Assembly: GCA_964019055.1 (NCBI GenBank)
Contig: OZ025217.1
Span: forward strand, 1,948,501 to 2,012,500
From: Anthopleura xanthogrammica
Lineage: Eukaryota; Cnidaria; Anthozoa; Actiniaria; Actiniidae
Direction: 5' to 3'
Length of the DNA: 64,000 nucleotides
Positions 38,101-48,747 of the stretch are shown one piece after another. Every line of letters begins with the position of its first letter. The stretch's first letter is position 1. The notes beneath the pieces were generated by a model, which saw nothing but the letters and a program-made list of their open reading frames with translations, made no database searches and had not been told where the DNA came from. The translations under genes and the position numbers were made by a program.

Positions 38101-39481
38101 TTTCCGTTTCCGGTGAGGGAAAGTAGGAAGAACTGATCTGTATTTTGACTGGTCATCTCGAACAAATTCCCGGCGCATCTGTGTGCGGTGAAGCGAAGAT
38201 AAATGCTGATTCCCAGAGATTTGTCAAAAACTGGGAAGGACTTCCCCTTTCCTTCTGCTGTGTAAAAGATTCCCACTTGCTCTGAAAAGAAAAATAATTT
38301 TTCACGTTGATGGTTCATAAAATCTCTTATAATGCGCAAATTACTCTGCGCTTTAGCCGCGACGAATGCAGTAATATTTATTTTGACGCAACAGTTTCCC
38401 AACTCAAAATGATGCTATGTAATCTTTTCTAGAGGGTGCCTACCAATTTGGTGGCAATGCCTTAATTAAGGATCATAAATATTAAATACTCTCTTACCAT
38501 ATGATAGTGTTGTTGGTGCTGTAGTCTTTGATTCTGTTAAAGAAAGGATCATGGCAATCGTTAGATTCAAATTGTGTTAACTTCGTTTTTAATATAACAT
38601 AGATATATTTTTTAATATATAATGTATTTTGTTATTGTTATGCACTTTTCTGGTATATATCGTCTTGCGTCGCCACATCAGCACAGCCTTAGGTAATATG
38701 TAACAAGTATTAGCATCGCATGAGAGGCAGAGAGGAATCGTATAAAATTTGGGTTTACCGCAGTTTGTTTCGTCGAGTCCTCGTGGACACTCGAATTTGC
38801 CGTTGCAAACAAGTGTGGATGAAATACAGCTTCCGTCGGAGCACTCAAATTCGTTAACACTGCATTTGCCACGATTGGCTGGAAGAAAATTGTAAAAAAA
38901 TATAAATGAATGGAAAAAAGGAAGGAAGGAAGGAAGAAATCAAGGAAATAAGGAAGAAACGAAAAAAAAAAAAGAAAAAAAGAACGAATTAAGCACGAAA
39001 AGAAAGAAGGAAAGAGAAAATGAAGCAAACAAGTAAGCAGGAAAGAAGCAAGCCAGCAAGCGGCAACAAATAAAGTGATGAACCTATGAAGGAATAGATG
39101 GCAGATTATATAAAGTATAAGTTGTTCCAATAACACTTACTGCAATTGATCTCATCGCCAAAGTCCCCACAGTCATTTTCTCCATCACATGTCAGGTCCT
39201 TAGAAATGCACTTGGACGAGCTGCACGTGAATTCATTCTCCTTACAGCTTGCTGTACGACATATTAAAGAAAAGATAAGATGTTGCTCTATGGATGAGTC
39301 CTTACTTTCAGGAACGCATGCGCAAATGTAATTTCAGACCTGCATGCTCATCCAATTTTGAGATTTCAATGTAAAGGAATATAGAATACATACCTGCTTG
39401 GTAAGCATGAACCATAACTACAGCAGCGAGAACAAATAGCACAGCTCTTGAGGACTGGACAAGTCGGAAAAAGTGAGCCAT
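35160..39481 (-). CDS. Secreted LDLa-LDLa-LamG-Frizzled-CUB protein
   Basis: Nine exons in agreeing phase: 39394-39481, 39141-39251, 38759-38878, 38498-38533, 37784-38281, 36661-37659, 36009-36177, 35401-35572 and a proposed 12-nt last exon 35160-35171 (Ser-Tyr-Pro-stop). About 734 aa. The N-terminus is a signal peptide ([20 protein letters not shown]). Two LDL receptor class A modules follow ([16 protein letters not shown] and [16 protein letters not shown]), then a laminin-G-like domain (about 37784-38281) and a Ser/Thr-rich mucin-like stretch of about 200 aa. Next is a Frizzled cysteine-rich domain with all ten cysteines ([15 protein letters not shown] to DGNC), and last a CUB domain ([18 protein letters not shown] ... 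ALLKYKAH). There is no transmembrane helix, so it is predicted to be extracellular. Frizzled and CUB suggest Wnt or matrix binding, as in the related mix MFRP, but the function is unknown. The tiny last exon is the least certain part. Confidence 0.82.
35740..36000. repeat. Dispersed foldback-like repeat (TCACGGCACGG)
   Basis: Has several GGCACGG/CCGTG motifs on both strands and TTCATACAAAAACTGCTCTA. The latter also occurs in diverged form in a CNTLN intron at about 24955-24980. It lies in the intron between the two CUB exons. The ends are not defined. Confidence 0.5.
36233..36340 (+). repeat. tRNA-derived SINE head, best-preserved Pol III promoter
   Basis: Box A TGGCATAGCGG (36245-36255) and box B GGTTCGATTCC (36288-36298) are 33 bp apart, close to tRNA spacing. 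CATCACATGTGAGTAGAGTT follows. The body beyond about 36332 is missing. It lies in the intron between the Frizzled and CUB exons. Confidence 0.8.
36496..36629. mobile_element. MITE family B copy
   Basis: TATAGACCCAGCACGTTGGA on the left and CACGTGCAAGGGGTCTATG on the right are the ends. AGCTCAATTTGGAGGATCGA pairs with TTTTGTCCTCCAAATTGAGC. It ends about 30 bp from the Frizzled exon. Confidence 0.85.
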
Positions 39482-39949
39482 TCTACAAATAAAGATAACC
39501 AAACCGCTAACGTCCAGTAATGCTGCTAAAATCAAAACTTCTTAAAAGACGGTTTAAGAAAAGGGAGAGGGAAGATCTCGGAACTTCGCACCCAGTACCA
39601 TTATATAGAACTGTAACTTTACGCCACCCTTGTAAGAAAAGATTGTTTATAATGTACGTGGTAGTTTTTGAAGGATATTTTAATATAGATCTTAATATAG
39701 GTCAAACGCATCGCGGCCATAATCAACATTTCTTATTTATATAGTACACTGAACTTGACGTCAATCATTGCTCAATTGTTTTGAGTAGTGACCCAATAAC
39801 ACTTCCGTTCCCTAATGATTTCCGGTTACGTATCAAAGAGCTTAATGGAAGCCCTGAATAAACCTCTTGGCAGCACGTAAGAAGGAAAGGATCCAGGAGT
39901 ATCAATTCTTCAAGGTCAGGAGAGAAAAGATACAGGATAGCTTAGGATC

Positions 39950-40110
39950 AATTCACTGCCTTTCATACATCGGTTCATTGGTCACAGACTAGCATTCAAT
40001 CGAGGCTGCAAGGTAGTTTCAAAGGATTATTCAAATTTCAACCATGCAGCCTCTGCTGAATGCCTTGTGTTTGACTAGTGAACCGATGCATGGAAAGTGT
40101 TGAATCGCGC
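39950..40110. mobile_element. Foldback element (CATCGGTTCA ... TGAACCGATG type)
   Basis: CTTTCATACATCGGTTCATT and GCATTCAATCGAGGCTGCA on the left are mirrored imperfectly by TGCAGCCTCTGCTGAATGC and GTGAACCGATGCATGGAAAG on the right. The spacer is about 40 bp. Non-coding. Confidence 0.75.
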
Positions 40111-40484
40111 ATGATCTTGCAAGATGGGAAGTAGGGTTGGAAAGAGCAGGGAAAGCTTGGGGGCTTTACTCAAGTCATTTCAACCTATATCTATCAGTCC
40201 ATCAAAGTTTCAAATAATTTATGAAAGCTTTTTTCTATTTTAGCAGAGCAAAGAGAAGTACACATGGTCGAGAAAACGTCTTCTGGGTATGATCAAAGTC
40301 AGAGTGAATTTCTCTGATGGCATCAATGTCGAATCTGAAGTCATGGCAAAGGTCGCGTGCAGCTCTCGACCTTCCTTAAATCGTCTTAACAATCGAACTC
40401 CTAAGTTGCATTAATACGTACTTGAATTATAAAGACTTAGTTCGGGTATGAAAAAACTAGTTATGCTATATATAGCTGGTGTTG

Positions 40485-40735
40485 GAGGATCATACCGCCT
40501 TTAAAAACCAAGAGACACTGCAACTTGTCGTACAACATTGTTGTTGCAGAGTGAATGTGGCTCGTATTACTGAACACCCCGTGCAACAACAAAATTTTGT
40601 TGCGCGACTCTGTTGTACATACGCAGGGTGGCAATATATGAGCAGCATTCACTCTGCAACTTGCAACCCAACAGTGTTGTGCGACAAGTTGCATGATTTT
40701 GTTGCTCGTATTACCGCGCCTTAACATAATAATGC
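40485..40735. mobile_element. Family D element, most complete copy
   Basis: The left ACTTGTCGTACAACATTGTT and right ACAGTGTTGTGCGACAAGTT segments are inverted relatives. The centre contains AACAACAAAATTTTGTTGCG, itself a palindrome. Partial copies lie at 11485-11600 and 18410-18540. Confidence 0.75.
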
Positions 40736-41769
40736 TCTTAGAAATTGGCAAGGAAACAAAATATACTAAGTAAATATGTTCATTGTAGTAGTAATTCAAA
40801 ATTGCAAAGTAACTGAATTTGCTTGCTTCCTTGTCACAAAAAGGGGACATTATCCAATTAAACATATCACAATGAATAGGGTCTATCAGAAGTCCTTAAC
40901 TATGAGCTTCTGGTCAGTTGTACTAAAGTACATGTGATCTAAACAGGAAATGTGTACAGTACGCATATTCCTGGCCATGAAACTAGCTTCAGTGCTCTTG
41001 ACTAAGCAAAACTGTAGCCAATCTTTAGAATAATAGCTCCCAGCAAAACCAATAACTCTGACCTTGAAAACGTTTCAACTTTCTTTGGGTAGCATTTCTG
41101 TACATTTGAATATGGCCGACACTGCATGCGTCACAAAAATGGAAATACTTCTTAACAAGTCGCAAATCTTTTTCTTGTGCCTAAAGTCGAAAACTAAAAC
41201 ATATCCCCAGGAACCATACCTTTTCTATGTTTTCCTGTACGGACTTTTGCGTTGAACGAGCTTGTATGATCGCCAAGTATAAGTTACAACAACTTTGGTT
41301 GAGTTGAGCTAAGTTGGTAGGCGATGGATAAAGCAAGGACAACCCCTTATCTTATCACAGTATCACATATCAGGTAAAATAGAGTGTTGACGACTTAATG
41401 ACAGTCTTTAACCTTTAGCTTTTTTATTAAATTACAAAGAAAAACATGAAATTAGAGACACAACTTTCTGTTTATATAAAGTTTCAAATTCTTACACAGG
41501 AAGCCCAATTATAGTTTTTGAACATTAATTTCAGTTGTAATCTTTGCGCTTTATAACTTGAAATTCCGGTTTCAACTAAATGAAACTTAAAATACTAACA
41601 TTAGTCTTAGTATGTGAGAAATATCTGAATCGAATAAATCTAATAGAAGCTCGTGAATCTGCGTGAGGTTTGCGTGAATCTTCGCGTGCTGGTATGACGT
41701 CACCGTTCGAAAATAACTCGCCCCATTCTTTCTCGTCGTCTACTAAATCGAAAATGAAATTATTTCAAG

Positions 41770-41817
41770 ATGGCGTCTTCCAGTGTTGTTGAACTAAAAT
41801 CCCCGCTTCTACCTTGA
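41770..41817 (+). promoter_or_regulatory. Upstream ORF in a TISU context
   Basis: CAAGATGGCGTCTTCC begins a 15-codon reading frame (MASSSVVELKSPLLP) that stops at 41817, 107 bp before the MYND start codon. The context is close to the TISU consensus SAASATGGCGGC. If it lies in the transcript it would act as a uORF. Alternatively it could be the start of a rare isoform or fall in the promoter. Confidence 0.4.
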
Positions 41818-41924
41818 TTTCTCGTTTAATACCAATACAATAGATATTATTTATGGACACATAGACGAAGGAACTATTCTAGAAGCTTCTGGCGTTGTTG
41901 GAAAGGTTTCAAAGGGTTTTAAGG

Positions 41925-44900
41925 ATGCGAGAAGTTACGTTTAGTTTGTCAGATGTCGATCTGTTTGACCAAGATATTAGTCCATCCGATTATGATTTCT
42001 TCAAAAAACATACCGGTGCTTTTAAAAGAATGCTCGAAGACCAGGTAAACATATAACAATATCCATTTAAAAGTATGACTTATTCTTTTGAACCAAAAGA
42101 TTTTACTCTTTGAACAACAAAATGTTGGATAGAATGGTGTTGAAAAAATATATAAATATAATTTCTAACTTTAAACTTCGATTCTATTCGATTTTTGAGT
42201 AATAATATTAGTAATAACCTTTTTTGTTATATTCAGTCAAGAGAGAAGAAAAAAGAGTTTGTTGAAAAGTTTAAGACATTTGCGCTGACACATGGCTGCA
42301 TGAAGGGCTGTCCATCAAAGGTATTTGTATATTTATATAAGAACTTTTTCTAATGTAGTAAAATGTTTGTGTAATATTTACAACATTAGTGGCAGAACTG
42401 TATGCACATTTACAATGGTGAACTGTTGATGAAAGCCCATACATATTGGACACAAATATTGTATATTACTAAGCATACCATATTTACTTGTTTAATTGCT
42501 GACCCAGCTGATTAAGTGTTGTCCTCGATTAAGCTCCGCACATGAGAACAAAAATATTAAAGTGTGTCGCCCTTGAATAAGAGTGGCAAGTGCTCTTTTA
42601 AAGAAATAAAATTAAATGTATGAAATACTCCAGTTTCACATTCGATGCAAACTGCTGTTTTTGAAGACCACAGACTTAGCCTCGTTTATAAGTCAGCTAT
42701 TCCACGACATCATTAAAAGTATGTGGGATTTCAAAACATTGGTATTGTTCAACTTACACATTCTTTACATTACAGTTGACTTTTGCAAATCATTAGCAAC
42801 AGCCAACTGTAATGTAAGGAATGCCGAGTTGAATAATACCAATCCCACAGACTTTTAATGGTGTATTTGAATAGATGACTTATAAATGAGGCTAAGCCTT
42901 GTCTGTGGTCTTCAAAAACAGTGGTTTGCATCTTATATGAAACTGGAGTATTGGATGTAGCTTACTTTTGAAATCCCTCACAGAATGACAATCGGCACTA
43001 TCTAGATGAAGCTATTGCACAATATGATGAAAACTTTGTAAATGGTAAGTCATTTTCTCTATGTGGACTTATGGTCTCTCTTTTACTCACCCCCCCCCTT
43101 CCCCAAGTGAGATTGACAAACCCCCCCTCCCCAAAGTGAGATTGACACAATTAAAATTTTCAATGCCTTTGTTTCTTCAAGATGCAAATATTGGATCAGC
43201 TATTTCAATATCTTTTTTTCCATAATATGCTTTTTTCATAGGCAAATTCAGCTCTGCTAAGAGTATAGTGATGGACGCAGTAATCCTTGCTCAGAATAGA
43301 CACAATTTACAATACATGGGAGCCAATTCTTACTGTAAGTATACCTGCTTATAAAGCAGTCCATTAACAGCAAAGTATAGAATAAAGACCTCATTACCTT
43401 GGGCGTAATGTTTTCCCATTTCAGACCATGTGTCATTCCCTAATGTACCATTTCTTTGTTTAATGGTTGCACATGAGAAGACATAAATGTGGATACAGGT
43501 GTACCTCAGGAGCAGCTCACTTGGTCAGCATGCATCCTTCAGAGCTAGACGTCCACAGTTTGATACTCAGATCTCAACCTCTGTGTTAATTTATCCCTTT
43601 TCTGTGTAGGCTTAAACACCCATAATATAAATAATGAACACTGATAGTTTGAGAGGGTAAAGGGCACACCTTCGAACGTTTTATACATGAGCGCCTGGCT
43701 CGGGAGAATTGTGCAACCACTCCCTGCATTTCCAAGTAAAAGAAATTGCTTTTTTAACTTTAGAAAATCACCTGTTCCAAAGTAGTATGTGATTTTAACA
43801 CCAGTATGCTTATACAATGTTTTTTATCTTACAGCCAAAGACCCTTTCTTTCATAAAGAAACTAGAGATACTTTTCGAAGACTCTTTGGAGAGCCAAGTG
43901 AGAAGGGAACTTGTTTAAAGGTTAGTAAAGGTTTTTTGATGCCTGGGTACTACGGTTGTCATTTTCAGGTTCTCCTCTTGTCTTCTCGTTTTTCCTCCAC
44001 TTTTAACATTTGTTGTTAGACCATGAATTTAATTGAACCCTGAAACAACCTCGGGGCTGATCTAAGTCAGGGCATGGCTAACTCACAGATCGAACCCTGA
44101 AACAACCTCTGGGCTGATCTAAGTCAGGGCATGGCTAACTCACAGATCGAACCCTGAATCAACCTCTGTGTTGATCTAAGTCAGGGCACGTCTAACTCAC
44201 AGATCAAACCCTGAAACAACCTCTGGGCTGATCTAAGTCAGGGCATGGCTAACTCACTGATTAAACCCTGAAACAACCTCTGGGCTGATCTAAGTCAGGG
44301 CATGGCTAACTCACAGATCGTCTCGTGTAACATCACCTTTACTGGCCACTCTAAGATATTCCAAGTCACCTTACACCTGTGTCAAAGCTTGCGTTAAATA
44401 TAACCTTTGCAAGATGCCGCTCCGTTAGTTTGCGCAAGGCGATAGAAGGGAAAATTAGCTTCGGCGTGCTCTCTGATCCCAGTCCTTAACTCCCTTATAC
44501 CGCTACGCAGACTAGATATTGTCGTACATAACTCGCGCTTTGTTTGTTGTACTTTGTCCGCTAATTAGCACTAATTATTGTAGGACTCTCATTGGACAGG
44601 ACACATTTCAAAGAGAAGCCGCGAAGCATGTTTCGCGGTAGTTTTAAGTTACGTCTTGATGCAGACGTCTTGCTGTTTTTGCCATTTTACAGGTCGTTTG
44701 TGTTCTTCCACTTCACATTAAGTTTGGAGGGTCGATTTGTAGATATCTTCGCCGATGGCTCGACGCTGACGATATTGAACCCGTGGTTGCGCAGCTGAAG
44801 ATTGTCACTACCAACCCTCTGAGAGAAACCAAGGGAAAAGGCAAGAAAAAAGAAGAAAAAAAGAGAGTCATGACTGATGCGGAAATCAGAAAGGAAATTC

Positions 44901-46486
44901 AAAAGCAACTTGAAATGGAAGAATTTAATTATCAGTTTCGAAAACTTCTGGACTATCATCCTCGAAACTATGGCTTCGATCAAGATGAAATATCGGCTCA
45001 ATTGGCTGATATTGGTAGAAAAGTTAGCATGAAATCGGAGACGAATAGCTCGACGAGTGGTGATTCCAAGACGACAGATGCACAAGAAGATACCTCAAAG
45101 GACGAGGGACTTTCTCTCTCCGAATATCTTGGATTTTCAAAGAAGAGTGATGATTCATCGGTGAGCAAGACGGTAGTGGAAACAAGCGACTCAAGCTCGA
45201 ATATCCAGAAAAAATCCAGGAAGAAAGAGGAGGACCTCAAGGCGAAGATGTACGTGAAAGCTTGCGAGTCTGGTCTGGAGGCGAAAGACGGCGAAGAGGA
45301 GAACGATAAGGTACCAATGAGTAGCGATAAGAATTACGAAGAGGTCAGAAAAATGTTCCTTCTGGGTAAATCTCATCCTAATGTAGAATTTGAGGAACTT
45401 AATAAGAAGAGCCTCAGCAAAGAAGATGCGAAAAGATTGAAAAATTGCAAGGAGTATATACGGAAAGCTCAGCAGAAAGCGGAGTTGGAGAACAGGAAAT
45501 CGTTGGATGAAGATCCATGGAGATCAGATGCTGTTCTAGGGGAAAATGGGAAGAAGAGGCACGCATGCGCAAACTGCCGAGTGGTGGAGCCTGAACCGAA
45601 AAAATTCAAAAAATGCCAAAAGTAAGTGAATTTTGTCATGAAGCCGCGTTATTTTTTTAAAGAGGGTAAAACGTATTAACCTCAAAGAGTTATCTAACAT
45701 GCGGCCCTCTGATTCTGAGATCGAATTAGAATTTAGAAGTTGTTTTTTTGCGGAGGGAGGAAAACCAGAGAACCCGGAGAAAAACCCTTGAAGCACAGGA
45801 GAGAACCAACAAACAACTCTACTCACACACGAAACCGAGAAGTCCAAATGTAAAACATTAATTTATCAAATATAATATATCAAATTTTCTCTATTTTTTA
45901 ATTGGAATTTGGTTAATGTATGACAAGTCTTTTAAGTTTAGTATTCTTGTTGCAGATGCCATGGTAAAAGGACTAGATTTTATTGCAGTAGAAAATGTCA
46001 AGGTATGTCTAAATCTCGTTCTTAAATTTTCAGTTTAATCCATTCATTCATCCATCCAACCAGGAACTCATAAGGGGTTGAAACGTGTAACAGCCATACA
46101 TTTCTTTCAGTGCAATGCTCCAGAATATTCAGATGTTTTGTCGATGAATTTCTTCTCTGTAAATCACGTCCTCATGAAATTAGATTAAATACGGATATCT
46201 TCCCTTATGAGTTTCTGATCCAAACACCCAACCACCCATCCACCCATCCACCCATCCATCCATCCACCCATCCACCTATCCACCCATCCATCCATCCATC
46301 CATCCATCCATCCATCCACTTTTTCGTTAAATGACCGTAACCATGGTAGTCGTTGCCTTGGTGTTCGTTGCCACGGTGATCGCGATTCTTTATCTCCTAA
46401 TTGTCACAATTATTTATACTTCAGAGGAAGACTGGATCCAAGGCCATAGAGATGATCACACTGGCTCTATCGAGGACGTGACATAA
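41925..46486 (+). CDS. MYND zinc-finger protein of unknown function
   Basis: Eight exons (41925-42044, 42237-42320, 42984-43044, 43242-43334, 43835-43920, 44693-45621, 45956-46002, 46425-46486) sum to 1,482 nt, or 493 aa, with every phase consistent. The N-terminal 150 aa look globular. Exon 6 opens [20 protein letters not shown], then becomes strongly charged and Ser-rich, likely disordered. The C-terminus is a MYND finger: C440-x2-C443, C456-x2-C459, YC468-x3-C472Q, W477, H481. The last ligand position is His485 instead of the usual Cys, and Trp to His is one residue longer than usual. MYND domains bind proline-rich peptides, so a scaffolding or transcriptional role is possible. I do not recognise the exact family. 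Confidence 0.85.
42624..42952. mobile_element. Long foldback element in intron 2, about 330 bp
   Basis: The left arm ATACTCCAGTTTCACATTCG ... CTGTTTTTGAAGACCACAGAC is matched by GTCTGTGGTCTTCAAAAACAG ... GAAACTGGAGTAT on the right. The inner CATTGGTATTGTTCAACTT and AACTGTAATGTAAGGAATG also pair. The arms are about 150 bp with a loop of about 15-20 bp, so the whole element could fold into one hairpin. Non-coding. Confidence 0.85.
43608..43750 (+). repeat. Dispersed repeat shared with 17395-17525
   Basis: Carries ACTGATAGTTTGAGAGGGTA and the TTTATACATGAGCGCCTGG segment. A possible SINE head lies just upstream (about 43505-43575, GCAGCTCACTTGGTCAGCAT with a decayed box B). It lies in an intron of the MYND gene, next to a truncated family A MITE at 43387-43500. 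Confidence 0.55.
44035..44325 (-). repeat. 57-bp tandem repeat derived from the SINE tail
   Basis: Five copies start at 44035, 44092, 44149, 44206 and 44263. Each has GAACCCTGAAACAACCTCTG ... GGCATGGCTAACTCACAGAT. The unit is the reverse complement of the SINE tail unit at 14781-15030, with the same period. It lies in intron 5 of the MYND gene without an attached SINE head. Confidence 0.92.
45715..45845 (-). repeat. SINE fragment, reversed
   Basis: GGAGGGAGGAAAACCAGAGA and ACTCTACTCACACACGAAAC match the body of the tRNA-derived SINE in reverse. It lies in intron 6 of the MYND gene, with the head lost. Confidence 0.6.
46228..46318. repeat. CCAT tetranucleotide microsatellite
   Basis: (CCAT/CCAC)n over about 90 bp in the last intron of the MYND gene, about 105 bp before its final exon. 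Pro/Ser/Ile-rich frames over it are artefacts. Confidence 0.9.
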
Positions 46487-46678
46487 ACTCCCGTCCAGGG
46501 TAGTGACAGTGGATTTTTAGCACGAAGCTGATTGACACAATGAGATTAACTCAAATGTACAAACGTGATGTAACCTCCCGTGTGAGGTTGTGTCAGTATA
46601 TTTTTAGTATAGCCAAGCTCTGTAAATGTGACGTAAATCATTATTATTCAGGTGATGACGTCAGTGTAATGTAAAAAA

Positions 46679-46684
46679 AATAAA
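46679..46684 (+). terminator. Poly(A) signal of the MYND gene
   Basis: AATAAA about 190 bp after the stop, within a run of A and before AT-rich DNA. The outer transposon starts only about 170 bp further on. Confidence 0.55.
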
Positions 46685-46855
46685 ATTACATAAAACAATA
46701 ATGTATAAAGGTATTCTTGGTTTGCGGGTAAAAACCTAAATTTTATTCAACAAAGGAAAAAAGGGAAACTTAAAGACAGCTTAAAAAGTTTGTTAGTATG
46801 TCAGTATAGTTACAAACTTTTTTTCCCCATGGTTTCCAAGTTCCCTTCTGCTTAA

Positions 46856-47864
46856 GAGCGGCCGTCTGTAAATATCGCCTTACGTGTGTAAAATGAAAAA
46901 AATCAAAATTCCTGAAACTTTGTCAGAATATAGGTTTTGGGGGACTATTAAACAAAAAAAAGTTTAAGGTTCATTGGATTAATATTTTAGCCGCACGACG
47001 ATAATTTCGATTTCATGGTTCTGAGGGGGTGTTTAGCGTGATTTTACCGTAGTAGTTTAAAAGATCGACTAAAAATTCAGGACTTTATGGAATCAAACAC
47101 TGAAAGGTTATTTGATAATACAAGATACCGGTAAACATTTCAAGGGGTTGATCTTTGATTTCCGTTACATATTTAATATTTTTCAGATTTTTGAATATTT
47201 TCCTTTTCGGACCCTTTTTTCGTTGACACAAAAATGCTCAGTTTCGAAGGCTTATATCGCCACTGATATGTGGCCTACGGTAAACAAATTGCAATCCGGC
47301 TTTAGTCCAATTCCTCTGCTTCAGATAGATGTAATAATATTTTGGGGCCGTTCAAAATTCCGGATTTTAGAGCGCGAAACATATGTAGACCAAATGTCTA
47401 AAAACTCGCTGTCAGTTGATCGCTCAATTCGCGACGGACGAGAGAAAAAAATATTTTCGTCCGTAGAAGCATCTCCTACGAAGTTATTATCTATGTTGAA
47501 GATAAAAGGAACACATTTACTTACATTTCGTCCAGTTTATTAGTAGTTTTGCTTGTGTTTAGCAGGGATTTTATGGCAACATGACTGGAAGACCATCAAA
47601 TAACTAATGAATGAAATAATCTTTCTTCCTCACATCATCCTCGTTCATCACCAGAAATCCTCAAAGTCCTCAAAATGATCTGAATAACCCACGCCAAGGT
47701 TTATCAGAGTAAAAGAAAGGTCTTCAGTTGAGATTATGTGGCTTTTAAGGTTGAAATCGTTCAACGACCTTGATGATTCTTTATGTCAACAGACGCTTGC
47801 GTGACACACAGGAACCCCACTCTTTGTAATACCAATATCATATACATTCTGTTGTACGACAGAA
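46856..47864. repeat. Left terminal inverted repeat of the outer transposon
   Basis: About 1,009 bp, matching 59091-60103 in reverse complement. It contains a 143-codon open frame (47112-47543) that begins with TTG, not ATG. The frame is identical in the other arm, as expected from arm identity, so I do not count it as a gene. Confidence 0.9.
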
Positions 47865-47910
47865 TAGTTTACTCTCAGTCGCAAATGAATTTTGGAAATG
47901 GATTAAGTCT

Positions 47911-48696
47911 TTAAGCTGAGCAACTGCACGAATTAACCATCCTGTTTATCAAATCTATATAAGGTGCTTTACGACGGACTGATATTGCTGAAACATCTAT
48001 ATCAAAATGCTCACATATGATACGAAGGAGGGAGACACTCAATTTGTTCAAGCGGTTTTTAGCACTCAAGGTACAAAGGTTATATGAATCAAAAACTATT
48101 GGGTGTTGTAGCTGACACTCCTCTAATATGGTAGAGCGTGTTTTGGAGTACGCTTTCTGATCCTCAGCTGCTGCTCTATCTTCTGGTATCTCCTCTTGCC
48201 TCTTCTTCTGTTTGGAAGCTCTTCGAGAGAAGTAAGACTGTACTTGCTGGGGAGTTAGGAACTCACTCAAAACAAATCTCCGATTGCCATTTTGGTCTCT
48301 AGCATAGCGCATATCTCGACTCACAGTTGTGGGATCGAGTTTATGCCCTGTCTCCTTCCCTATTTCAAACTTCTCATTGAGGTATGACTTCTGTTGGTCG
48401 TTAAAGCGAGTATTGGCTTTTGTTGTTTTAAGTGCCCAGCCCTGAGGTAGCATATCTTCAGTATTGACGGGAATAGCAGAGCTTTCCATGACTGGTTGTA
48501 TGCCAGCGCCATGCAGAAGTTTTTCTGTGTACATTATTTTTGCCTTGTCGAGGAGGCTTTCTCTCTCTAGTCTGAGCTTGCATGTACCATATTCCAAATG
48601 GTTCTCAAGGGATTGATAACGATGATAATTTTTAATACAACCCTCAACAGGACAGGTAAATAGTTTCGATGACTCCTCCTCCTCATTATCATCAAT

Positions 48697-48747
<51 letters not shown>

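Larger units (their letters stand above)
39482..41924. other. Divergent intergenic region between the Frizzled/CUB and MYND genes
   Basis: Contains an inverted-repeat element at about 39950-40110 and a family D element at about 40485-40735. Around 41690-41924 it holds the probable 5' leader of the MYND gene with an upstream open reading frame at 41770-41817. I found no other gene. Confidence 0.6.

Noticed and set aside
44592..44798. 68-codon frame starting in MYND intron 5
   Set aside because: It crosses the exon 6 acceptor in a different frame; the [13 protein letters not shown] frame joins all other exons in phase.
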